From the NCBI RefSeq assembly GCF_029338315.1, contig NZ_CP119794.1:930001-994000 (forward strand): a DNA stretch of 64,000 nucleotides, in the 5' to 3' direction. Positions 19,170-26,668 of the stretch are shown in pieces. The DNA comes from Haloarcula regularis. Its GTDB lineage: Archaea > Halobacteriota > Halobacteria > Halobacteriales > Haloarculaceae. Position 1 is the first letter of the stretch. Each line of letters begins with the position of its first letter. The notes beneath the pieces were generated by a model. That model did no database searches, was not told the origin of the DNA, and saw only the letters and a program-made list of their open reading frames with translations. The position numbers were made by a program, and so were the translations under genes.

Positions 19170-19769
19170 TCAGACGTCGATTTGCTGCATGAGGTCGACC
19201 AGCTCCTCGAGTTCGGGGAAGGTGTAGACGGTCACGTTGATGTCGGAGTCGAGGGCCTGGACGCGCGAGTCGAACATCAGCGCCATCTCGTTGTCCCAGT
19301 CGCCCACGAGCTGGTCGACCATCCCGCTGCCCGGCCCGAACGTGAAGTTCGGCGTCGAGATGTCGATGGTCGTGTCCAAGACGTTAGCCCACCCGTCGAT
19401 GAACCCCGAGGTCATGATGTTCCCGATCTCCTGGATGGCCGACCGCTCCATGTCGGTGAAACCGGTCGCGCTGGGGTCGGTCTCGCCCATGTCGCCGATC
19501 ATCCCGGCCGCGAGGTCCTTCGCGCTCCGGGCGCTGAACAGAAAGAGGATGTAGCCGTGGGGCTTCTCGACCATCTCGATGCTGATGCCGATCTGTTTCT
19601 CGTCGCCGATCTGGGTCTTGATGTCCGGAATGTCGATGAAGTTGATCTTGGTGATCTCCATCTGCGTCTCCATCCCCGTCATCTGGCTGAGGTGGCTGGC
19701 GACCGTGTTGCCCTCCTTGGCCATCTGGTTGAACAGTCCGAGCTTCCGGATATCTATCTTCAAACTCAT
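19170..19769 (-). CDS. cheC: CheC-family chemotaxis phosphatase
   Basis: A 199-residue CheC-like protein, which dephosphorylates CheY-P and in archaea also links the chemotaxis machinery to the archaellum. The duplicated CheC half-sites are visible. The second is intact (SAIQEIGN, the S-x3-E-x2-N pattern, followed by the Pro in ISTPNF). The first (FNQMAKEGN) departs from the motif, so probably only one active site works. It stands alone here, away from other che genes. The start at 19769 (MSLKIDIRKLGLFNQ) is chosen over an ATG two codons upstream. Confidence 0.8.
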   Translation of the reverse strand: MSLKIDIRKLGLFNQMAKEGNTVASHLSQMTGMETQMEITKINFIDIPDIKTQIGDEKQIGISIEMVEKPHGYILFLFSARSAKDLAAGMIGDMGETDPSATGFTDMERSAIQEIGNIMTSGFIDGWANVLDTTIDISTPNFTFGPGSGMVDQLVGDWDNEMALMFDSRVQALDSDINVTVYTFPELEELVDLMQQIDV

Positions 19770-19848
19770 GAGCAAAGGGGTCTTGATTGAGGTTCTGCCC
19801 CCTCGTACATAAGCGGTGCACCCGCATTTTCGCAGGCGAGAATCGGAC

Positions 19849-20516
19849 TCACGCGACTCTGACGCTCACCGCGACACCCTCGCCCAGCGGCAACAGCCCC
19901 GTCTCGAAGTCCGGGTCGGACCTGACCGTCTCGAGGTAGTCCGCGATGCCCCGACTCATCGCGTTCGCGTCGACGGACTCGCCTGCGAGCAGGGCCCGGA
20001 CATCGTCGAAGTCGAGCGGTCCGGCTTCGATGGCGTTGTCCGCCGCGACGACGCCACCGACGGGAACCTTCTCGCGGACCGCCGCGAAGGCCTCGGCGTA
20101 GCGGTCCTTCTCGTTGTCGACGAGCACCACGTCGAAGGGGCCCGCGTAGTCCGCGACGACGTCGATGGCGTCGCCGTGTTCGAAGCGCGCCCGGTCGGCG
20201 TAGCCGCCCCGCTCGAGGAACTCGCGGGCCTCCTCGAGTTCGTCGGCGTCGACCTCGGTCAGCACGATCTGGCCGTCGGCGGGGAGTGCCGGCGCCATCC
20301 AGTACGCCGAGTAGCCAAAGCCGGAGCCGAACTCGAAGACCCGCTCGGCGTCGACCATGTGGGCCAGCATCCGGAGCCACCCGCCCACGACCGGACCGAC
20401 CGTCGGGAACCCCTCGCGGTCGGCCTTCGCGTCCATCGCCTCGATGACCTGGTCGGTCTCGGGGCGAGCGTCCGGGCGAACTGTTCGGTGACGTCGGGCA
20501 GCGGATTCTCGTCCAT
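19849..20516 (-). CDS. SAM-dependent O-methyltransferase, one frame break
   Basis: A class I methyltransferase of the catechol/caffeoyl-CoA O-methyltransferase type, about 222 residues after repair. Seen: the SAM site VFEFGSGFGYSAYWMA, an acidic strand end VLTEVDADEL, the metal-site-like VVLVDNEKDRYAEAF and VVAADNAIEAGPLD. The N-terminus (MDENPLPDVTEQFARTLAP) is in a different frame from the rest. The G run at 20461-20464 is one base short (APET expected), shifting the frame at about residue 19. The acceptor is unknown. Confidence 0.8.
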
Positions 20517-20557
20517 ACGAGCCCTGCGACCGGGGCGCTGGTAAAACCCAGCGGCGG

Positions 20558-21508
20558 TCAGCGGTTCCGACCGACCGGGAAGCTGACCCGGTCCGGGGAC
20601 TCGTTGAACGCCTGGATGATGCGCCGGTACAGTTCGTTTTTCACCCGCTGGCCGCGCCGCGGGTGGACGAGATAGCGGAGTCGGAACTCGACCCACGACT
20701 CCGCCTGGACGACGTTGACCGTCGGCCGGTCCTGGACCTCGAGCTCGACCGGCGTCGACTCCAGGTTGCGCCGGTACCGCCCGATGCGGTCCGCCATCTC
20801 GTCGCCGAGGTAGTCGTCGGCGACGGTCCGCATCGTCTCGCTCGCGAACTCGAAGTCGGTCTCGTAGGCCACCTGTATCGACAGCTCGTTCCAGACGAAC
20901 GGGAACTCGTCCTGGGTGTAGTTTTTCACGTGCGAGGAGAGGACCACGCTGTTTGGCAGCGTGATGATCCGCCCCGAGGGTTGGTTCGAGGAGACGAGTT
21001 CGCCGTCGATCTCCCAGAGGGTCGTCACCAGGAACGACACCTCGACGACGTCGCCCTTCGAGGACTCGATCGCGATCCGGTCGCCGGCCTGGTAGGGCCG
21101 CTTGACCATGATGTAGGCCCACCCGAGCAGCGAGAACAGCGGTTGCTGGAGCGCGAAGGTGACGGCGAACCCGACGACGCCGAGCGAGAACAGCAGGCCG
21201 AGCCACTGCTGGGTGAGGATGCCCAGCGCCGCGAACGTGCCAGCGAGGCCGAAGGCGAGGCGGAGGACGTTCTGGGCGTCGTGTTTCCGCCGCTTGTCCG
21301 GGGTGTGGCGCTGGACGGCGTGGTTGACGAGGCGGTAGCAGCCGTAGGTCGCGAACCCGACGGCGACGGCCGAGAGCACCTTCACCAGGAGAAAGGAGAG
21401 CGCGAAGCCGTCGACCGTGCCAGTGACCCCGAGTCGCTGGACGGCGACGACGCCCACGGCCGCGAGGGCTGCGAGGACCAGCGAGAGATAGCCGAGTGGA
21501 CGACTCAC
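20558..21508 (-). CDS. MscS-family mechanosensitive ion channel
   Basis: A 316-residue membrane protein that opens under membrane tension to release solutes on hypo-osmotic shock. Helices lie at about residues 5-23, 35-60 and 75-125, the last glycine/alanine-rich pore helix including LGVVGFAVTFALQQPLFSLL. The MscS beta domain follows with YQAGDRIAIESSKGDVVEVS and RIITLPNSVVLSSHVKNYT, then a C-terminal alpha/beta domain. The length is at the short end of the family. Transcribed on the minus strand, ahead of the methyltransferase. Confidence 0.85.
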   Translation of the reverse strand: MSRPLGYLSLVLAALAAVGVVAVQRLGVTGTVDGFALSFLLVKVLSAVAVGFATYGCYRLVNHAVQRHTPDKRRKHDAQNVLRLAFGLAGTFAALGILTQQWLGLLFSLGVVGFAVTFALQQPLFSLLGWAYIMVKRPYQAGDRIAIESSKGDVVEVSFLVTTLWEIDGELVSSNQPSGRIITLPNSVVLSSHVKNYTQDEFPFVWNELSIQVAYETDFEFASETMRTVADDYLGDEMADRIGRYRRNLESTPVELEVQDRPTVNVVQAESWVEFRLRYLVHPRRGQRVKNELYRRIIQAFNESPDRVSFPVGRNR

Positions 21509-21556
21509 GACACCGAAGTAGGGCGGGGTGCCCTAAACGGTTTGGAGGGGGCGCCG

Positions 21557-22369
21557 TCAGCGCCCCCGGTCGGCCGCCGCGACCAGCGTCTCGACCCGCT
21601 CGCGCGCGACCGAGTTCGTCGGCACGCCGTCGCGTTTCAGCGCCGTCCCGACGACGACGCCGTCGGCGGTTTCGAGCAGGTCGCGGACCGTCGCTGCCGT
21701 GACGCCGCTGCCGACAAACACCGGGACGGACGGATCGACCTCGTCGCGGGCCGCGACGACGGCCTCGAGGTCGGACGCGGCGGTCGATTCCCCGGTCCCA
21801 GCCCCCGAGACGACCAGGCCGTCTGCCAGGCCTCGCTCGATGGCGTCCGCCACTTGCTGGTCGAGCGGGCGGTCGGCTAGCGGCGCTGAGTGTTTCACCG
21901 CGACGTCCGCCAGTATCGCGACGTCGGCGTCGATGCGCTCTCGCAGGCGGAGCGTCTCGTGGGCTCGCCCCTCGACGACGCCCTGGTCGGTGAGGCGGGC
22001 GCCGGTGTGGACGTTGACCCGGACGAACGACCCCCCGGCCGCGGCGGCCACCGAGAGCGCCGCCGTCGCATCGTTCCGGAGGACGTTGACACCGGCCGGG
22101 ACGTCGACGGCGTCACGGACCGCACGCGTGAGGGCGGTCATGTCGGCGACGACGTGTGCCGGGACCTCGTCGGGGTAGAAGGGCGCGTCGCCGTAGTTCT
22201 CGACGACCAGCGCGTCGACGCCGCCCGCCTCGAGCGCCGCCGCGTCGGCGACGGCCCGCTCGCGAATCTCGGCACGGGGCGCTTCGGACTGTGGGGCGCC
22301 GGGGAGCGCCGGCAGGTGGACCATGCCGACCACCGGGCGTTCGGCGCCGAAGACCGCCGCTCGGTTCAT
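21557..22369 (-). CDS. BtpA/SgcQ-family TIM-barrel protein
   Basis: A 270-residue (beta/alpha)8 protein. It begins VVGMVHLPALPGAPQS, the signature of the BtpA family, and ends with FVGSGVTAATVRDLLETADG and VVGTALKRDGVPTN, a phosphate-binding end typical of such barrels. In cyanobacteria BtpA stabilises photosystem I, but in archaea the role is unknown and probably enzymatic. It is followed on the same strand by the MscS gene. Confidence 0.85.
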   Translation of the reverse strand: MNRAAVFGAERPVVGMVHLPALPGAPQSEAPRAEIRERAVADAAALEAGGVDALVVENYGDAPFYPDEVPAHVVADMTALTRAVRDAVDVPAGVNVLRNDATAALSVAAAAGGSFVRVNVHTGARLTDQGVVEGRAHETLRLRERIDADVAILADVAVKHSAPLADRPLDQQVADAIERGLADGLVVSGAGTGESTAASDLEAVVAARDEVDPSVPVFVGSGVTAATVRDLLETADGVVVGTALKRDGVPTNSVARERVETLVAAADRGR

Positions 22370-22420
22370 ACCGCTCGCTTCATCGGCGGGAGTGAAAAAG
22401 ACAGCCGGCCGCGGGTGGTC

Positions 22421-23011
22421 CTACGCGTCCCAGTAGTCCGGTTCGTTCCCGGGCTTCCACTTGATGGAACAGCCCCGGGATGGGCGCTCCTCGGCAGTGA
22501 TGTCCTCGCCCGCGAGCACGGTCTCGACGTGGGCCGCCATCTCGCGCTCGCTCGGGTCGTCCTCGGGGTTGGGGGCGTCGTCCAGTCGGCCGTGATATGC
22601 CAGTTCGAAGGTGCCGTCGACGTTGCGAAACAGGAACGGGTCGGGCGTACAGCGGGCACCGTAGGCCGCCGCGACGGACTGGTCCTCGTCGAAGAGGTAG
22701 GCGTCGTACTGCACGGTGCCGTCGTCGACGACCGCCTGCATCCGCTCGAAGGAGTCGTCGGGGTACTGCTCGGGGTCGTTCGGGTTGATGCCCACGACGG
22801 CGAGGTCGTCGAACTCCTCGGCGAGGCGGTTCAGTTCGGGCATCTTCGCCTTCGCGTATGGACAGTGGTTGCAGGTGAACACGACGAGCAGAGCGCCGTG
22901 GTCCGTGAAGTCGGAAGGCGAGTAGGTGGCGCCGTCGGCACCGGGGAGCTCGAACGCCGGCGCGGCGTCACCGTGTTCGAGCACGTCGGATTCCGAGTCT
23001 AGCGAGACCAT
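22421..23011 (-). CDS. Thioredoxin-fold peroxiredoxin-like protein
   Basis: A 196-residue AhpC/TSA-type protein. It has FELPGADGATYSPSDF, the redox site FTCNHCPYAKAKMPELNRL (CxxC), a cis-Pro loop in CTPDPFLFRN and a C-terminal SRGCSIKWK cysteine. This matches the redoxin group with CNHCPY. It probably reduces disulfides or peroxides in the cytoplasm; the exact partner is unknown. The start at 23011 is preferred to an upstream ATG, giving MVSLDSESDVLEHGDAAPAF. Confidence 0.8.
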   Translation of the reverse strand: MVSLDSESDVLEHGDAAPAFELPGADGATYSPSDFTDHGALLVVFTCNHCPYAKAKMPELNRLAEEFDDLAVVGINPNDPEQYPDDSFERMQAVVDDGTVQYDAYLFDEDQSVAAAYGARCTPDPFLFRNVDGTFELAYHGRLDDAPNPEDDPSEREMAAHVETVLAGEDITAEERPSRGCSIKWKPGNEPDYWDA

Positions 23012-23060
23012 GCGCTCACTTGGGCGAGCGCGCACTAAAGCATCCTGTCAGGTGCCGTGC

Positions 23061-24299
23061 TCACTCGGGGACGGGGCGCCCGGCGGCGGCGTCGCCCGCG
23101 ACGGCGAGGACGACCGCCGTCAGCGCGATGGCCAGCACGCCGATGCCCGAGACAGCCAGGAACGCCGCCTCGACGCCGGCCCGTTCGACGACGACGGCGA
23201 GCACGGGCGGCGCGACCGCCGCCCCGCCGGAGATGCCGACCGTGAGCAGGCCGAAGTTCTTCCCGGCCGAGTCGTCCGTCGAGAGCGCGTCGGCCAGCGA
23301 CGCACGGGCCGGTCGACTCGCGTCGACGGTGGCGCTCAGGACGAGCACCAGCGCGAGGGCTCCGAGCGTCGGCAGCACGCCGAGGCCGAGCGCCCCCGCC
23401 ACGAGGACGAGTGCCGCGTACCCCGCCACGAGCACCGCTGCGGGCGAGACCCGGTCGGTGAGCCACCCACCGCCGAAGATGAGCACGGCGCCCGTGACGA
23501 GCATCGCCGAGACCGCAAAGTTCGCCGTCGGGTCGGGGACCCGGTAGACGGTCGCGAGCAGGCCCGCCGTGTACTGCTTGATGCCCCACCCGGCCATCGA
23601 CGTCACGAACCACAGGACGGTGAGCGCGACGATGGGGGGCGAGGAGAGCACCGTCCGGAGTTCGGCGCGCGCTCGCTGGGCGAGGGGGGCGTCCGTCGTC
23701 CCCGTCGCGGTCGGCGCGGTGATGGCGTCGTCGACGCGGCGGTCCAGCGCGAACAGCGCCACCACGCCGTAGAGGCCCCCGAGCACCGCGATGGACCCGA
23801 CTGCGAGGCGCCAGTTCAGGCCCAGCGTCGCGAACAGTCCGACGACGGCCGGCGGAGTCGCGAACCCGACGGCGCCCGTGAACCCGTGGACGCTGTAGGC
23901 CCGACCGCGGGTCGCCGGCGTCGTCGCCGACCCGATGAGCGGGTAGTGGGCCGGGTGGTGGCCCGCGATGCCCACGCCGGTGACGACGCTCGCCACCAGC
24001 AGCCAGGCGTAGGACTGGGCGGTCGCCGTCAGCAGCGCCCCCAGCGCGCCGAAAGACAGCGAGAGCGCGAGGACCGGCGTCCGCCCGCGCGAGTCGGACA
24101 CCGATCCCAGCGGGAGCTGCAGCGCCGTGACGACGACGCCCACGACGCCGAGCGCCACGCCAAGCTGGGCGTCTGTCACTCCGAGGTCGCCCCGGAGCGG
24201 GCCGAAAATCGGCGGCAGGAGCATGAAATACGCGTGGTTCACGACGTGGGACCCGCCGACGAGCGCGACGACCAGCCGGGACTGGGAGTCGGTGACCAC
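23061..24299 (-). CDS. Major facilitator superfamily transporter
   Basis: A 412-residue protein with about 12 hydrophobic helices in two halves. The motif A-like loop LGSVSDSRGRTPVLALS lies between helices 2 and 3, and a GGWLTDRVSP equivalent sits in the second half. HHPAHYPLIG in helix 5 resembles small-molecule efflux or nitrate/oxalate-type members. The substrate is unknown. On the minus strand between a winged-helix gene and the thioredoxin-like gene. Confidence 0.8.
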   Translation of the reverse strand: MVTDSQSRLVVALVGGSHVVNHAYFMLLPPIFGPLRGDLGVTDAQLGVALGVVGVVVTALQLPLGSVSDSRGRTPVLALSLSFGALGALLTATAQSYAWLLVASVVTGVGIAGHHPAHYPLIGSATTPATRGRAYSVHGFTGAVGFATPPAVVGLFATLGLNWRLAVGSIAVLGGLYGVVALFALDRRVDDAITAPTATGTTDAPLAQRARAELRTVLSSPPIVALTVLWFVTSMAGWGIKQYTAGLLATVYRVPDPTANFAVSAMLVTGAVLIFGGGWLTDRVSPAAVLVAGYAALVLVAGALGLGVLPTLGALALVLVLSATVDASRPARASLADALSTDDSAGKNFGLLTVGISGGAAVAPPVLAVVVERAGVEAAFLAVSGIGVLAIALTAVVLAVAGDAAAGRPVPE

Positions 24300-24365
24300 T
24301 GTGGACGGTGCTCCGGGGCGGTGGTAAAAGAGCGTCCTGATTGCTCGCTCGCCGCGACGGTCGGG

Positions 24366-24707
24366 TTACGACGTCGGCTCCGCGGTGCCGAGGCGCTTGG
24401 TGACGGCCTCGTCGAACTCGGCGGCCGCCGCGTAGACGTCGCTCTCCCGGTCGACGGTGTAGGTCGTCTCCTCGCCCTCGGCCTCCTCCTTCGAGAGAAA
24501 ACCCATCTCGACGAGGTGCTCCAGCGTGCCGTCCAGGTACAGGGTCTTCATCGCGACGTCGGCGGACTCGCTCAGTTCGGTCCGCGTGTACTCGGTGTCG
24601 GCGTCGAGACGGAGGATGGCGTCGATGACCGCCGGTGCGTCGTCGTGGTCGGCGACGTGGCCCCACCCCGTGTCGGGGTCCAGTGCCTGCCCAACTTCGT
24701 CGTACAT
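24366..24707 (-). CDS. Small winged-helix protein, 113 residues
   Basis: An acidic cytoplasmic protein. AVIDAILRLDADTEYTRTEL, SESADVAMKTLYLDGTLEHL and VEMGFLSKEEAEGEETTYTV read as helix-turn-helix and wing, the layout of haloarchaeal MarR/ArsR-like regulators. No effector domain. It is divergent from the Lrp gene at 24858 across a 150-nt promoter region. The start at 24707 is chosen over an upstream GTG. Confidence 0.65.
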   Translation of the reverse strand: MYDEVGQALDPDTGWGHVADHDDAPAVIDAILRLDADTEYTRTELSESADVAMKTLYLDGTLEHLVEMGFLSKEEAEGEETTYTVDRESDVYAAAAEFDEAVTKRLGTAEPTS

Positions 24708-24857
24708 TACGTTCACCCAGGGCAGCCCTCTCAATAAAATTCGGGGCTTCGCTGTGAGGTATCGGGTCCGGGCGCCCCCGTCGGCCGGCGGGAAACGGTA
24801 CCTCGGGACGGCGCGAGTGGAGCAAGGTTTTTGTCCGCGACCCTCCGCCTCCTGTGT

Positions 24858-25352
24858 ATGAGCAGTCGACGAGAGATCCTGGACCTGCTTCGGGAGAACG
24901 CCCGCTACACCACCGAGGACATCGCCCGCCAGACCGACTTCTCCGTCGAGGAGGTAGCGGCCGCTATCGAGGACTTCGAGGAGGCGGGCATCGTCCGCGG
25001 GTACCAGGCCGTCGTCGACTGGGGCGCCGTCGAGACCGAGGACGAGCGGGTCCGGGCGACCGTCGAGCTGAACGTCGCGCTGGACCGCGAGACCAACTAC
25101 GGGGACATCGCCGACCGCATCGCGAAGTTCCCGGAGGTCACCTCGCTGCGCCTCGTCAGCGGCGACTACGACTTCGACCTCGAGGTCGAAGGCGACTCGA
25201 TGCGCGAGGTGTCCCACTTCATCAGCGACAAGATCGCGCCCATCCCCGAGATCACGCAGACGGTCACCCACTACATCATGGAGTCCTACAAGGAACAGGG
25301 GATGGAGTTCGGCGACCGCGACGACGACGACAGGCTGTCGGTCTCACCATGA
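24858..25352 (+). CDS. Lrp/AsnC-family regulator coupled to an aminotransferase
   Basis: A 164-residue protein. The N-terminal helix-turn-helix contains ILDLLRENARYTTEDIARQT and DFSVEEVAAAIEDFEEAGIV. A RAM ligand domain (RATVELNVALDRETNYGDIA, VSGDYDFDLEVEGDSM) follows. Such regulators bind amino acids and control their metabolism. Its stop overlaps the ATG of the aminotransferase gene (ATGA at 25349), so the two are translationally coupled, and the effector is probably the substrate or product of that enzyme (inference). Confidence 0.85.
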   Translation: MSSRREILDLLRENARYTTEDIARQTDFSVEEVAAAIEDFEEAGIVRGYQAVVDWGAVETEDERVRATVELNVALDRETNYGDIADRIAKFPEVTSLRLVSGDYDFDLEVEGDSMREVSHFISDKIAPIPEITQTVTHYIMESYKEQGMEFGDRDDDDRLSVSP

Positions 25353-26494
25353 CCTTCGAACCCGCCGACCGGGTCGACCAGGTTCCCCCGTCGGGCATCA
25401 GGCGGTTCTTCGAGCTGGCCGAGGAGATGGACGACATCATCTCGCTGGGCGTCGGCGAGCCGGACTTCACGGCGCCGTGGGCCGCCCGTGAGGCCGCCAT
25501 CGCGTCCCTCGAGCGGGGCCGAACCTCGTATACGGCCAACCGCGGCAAGCGGGAACTGCGCGAGCGCATCGCCCGGTTCGAGGCCGACAAGCACGAGCTG
25601 CCCTACGACCCGGACGAGGAGATACTCGTCACCGCGGGCGCCAGCGAGGGCCTCGACCTCGCCTTCCGCGCGCTGATGAACCCCGGCGACGCCATCGCCG
25701 TCGTCCAGCCCTCGTACGTCTCGTACGTGCCGGACGCGATCTTCGCCGGCGCGGCGGTCGTCGACGTCCCCACGCGGTCCGAAGACGAGTTCAAGCTCAC
25801 GCGGGACGTCCTCGAGTCGTCGGGCGCCGCCGAGGCCGACGCGCTGGTCTACTGCTACCCGAACAACCCGACGGGGGCGACGATGACCGGCGACGAACTC
25901 GCCGAGGTGGCGGCGTTCTGTCGCGAGCACGACCTGGTCGTGTTCGCCGACGAGATATACGCCGACCTGACCTACGAGCACGAGCACACCTCCATCGCGA
26001 CGCTACCGGGGATGCGCGAGCGGACCATCGTCTTCAACGGGTTCTCGAAGGCCTTCGCGATGACGGGGTTCCGCCTCGGGTACGCGATGGGACCTCCCGA
26101 AGCCATCGAGGCGATGAACCGCATCCACCAGTACACGATGCTCTCTGCGCCGACGACGGCCCAGTACGCTGCCATCGAGGCCCTGGACAGCTGCTGGGAG
26201 GAGGTCCAGGAGATGACCTCGCAGTACGACCGCCGCCGCAAGTACGTCCTCTCGCGCTTCGAGGACATGGGCATCGACTGTTTCGAGGCCGCCGGCGCGT
26301 TCTACGCGTTCCCGAAGTGCCCGTGGGACGACGCCGACGAGTTCGCCGAGGCCCTCTTGCAGGAGGAGGGCGTCGCCGTCGTGCCGGGCTCTGCCTTCGG
26401 CGAGGGCGGGTCCGGCCACCTGCGCGTCTCGTACGCGACCGGCCTGCCCGATCTCAAAGAGGCGATGTCGCGGATGGAATCGTTCCTCGAGTGA
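25349..26494 (+). CDS. PLP-dependent class I/II aminotransferase
   Basis: A 381-residue fold-type I aminotransferase. It has ISLGVGEPDFTAPWAAREAA, TAGASEGLDLAFRALMNPGD, the ring-binding YPNNPTGATM, FADEIYADLTY and the PLP-lysine motif FNGFSKAFAMTGFRLGYA, then LRVSYATGLPDLKEAM with the carboxylate-binding Arg. It probably transfers amino groups between aspartate-, alanine- or aromatic-type amino acids and 2-oxoglutarate. The specificity cannot be read. Coupled to the upstream Lrp regulator. Confidence 0.85.
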   Translation: MTFEPADRVDQVPPSGIRRFFELAEEMDDIISLGVGEPDFTAPWAAREAAIASLERGRTSYTANRGKRELRERIARFEADKHELPYDPDEEILVTAGASEGLDLAFRALMNPGDAIAVVQPSYVSYVPDAIFAGAAVVDVPTRSEDEFKLTRDVLESSGAAEADALVYCYPNNPTGATMTGDELAEVAAFCREHDLVVFADEIYADLTYEHEHTSIATLPGMRERTIVFNGFSKAFAMTGFRLGYAMGPPEAIEAMNRIHQYTMLSAPTTAQYAAIEALDSCWEEVQEMTSQYDRRRKYVLSRFEDMGIDCFEAAGAFYAFPKCPWDDADEFAEALLQEEGVAVVPGSAFGEGGSGHLRVSYATGLPDLKEAMSRMESFLE

Positions 26495-26668
26495 CGGGCC
26501 TGGCGCGGTGATCCCCGAGTTATCAGATTTTGTAACGGTCCCGTAAGTTTCAGTATGGGCCGGAGTAAAGCACAGTCAACCGTGCCGAATCGTGTCAAAC
26601 CGCTTGGAATACAGCGGGACGGGTCACTGACAGTCGATTTCTCTACGGGTCCGCGAGCATGAAAGACA
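26495..26668. other. Spacer with promoter and tiny frame before pilB3
   Basis: 174 nt with AT-rich patches near 26520-26550 that may be the pilus-operon promoter. A 35-codon frame (26555-26662) starts MGRSKAQSTVPNR and ends just before pilB3. Its basic composition argues against it being a gene. Confidence 0.35.

Noticed and set aside
18968-19192. 74-codon plus-strand frame between cheC and the acyl-CoA dehydrogenase
   Set aside because: Arg-rich antisense-type composition and it overlaps the 3' end of cheC.
22926-24737. 603-codon plus-strand frame opposite the MFS transporter
   Set aside because: Antisense shadow of a GC-rich gene; Arg/Asp-rich with no motif.
26555-26662. 35-codon frame upstream of pilB3
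   Set aside because: Basic composition and no recognisable pattern; more likely leader sequence.
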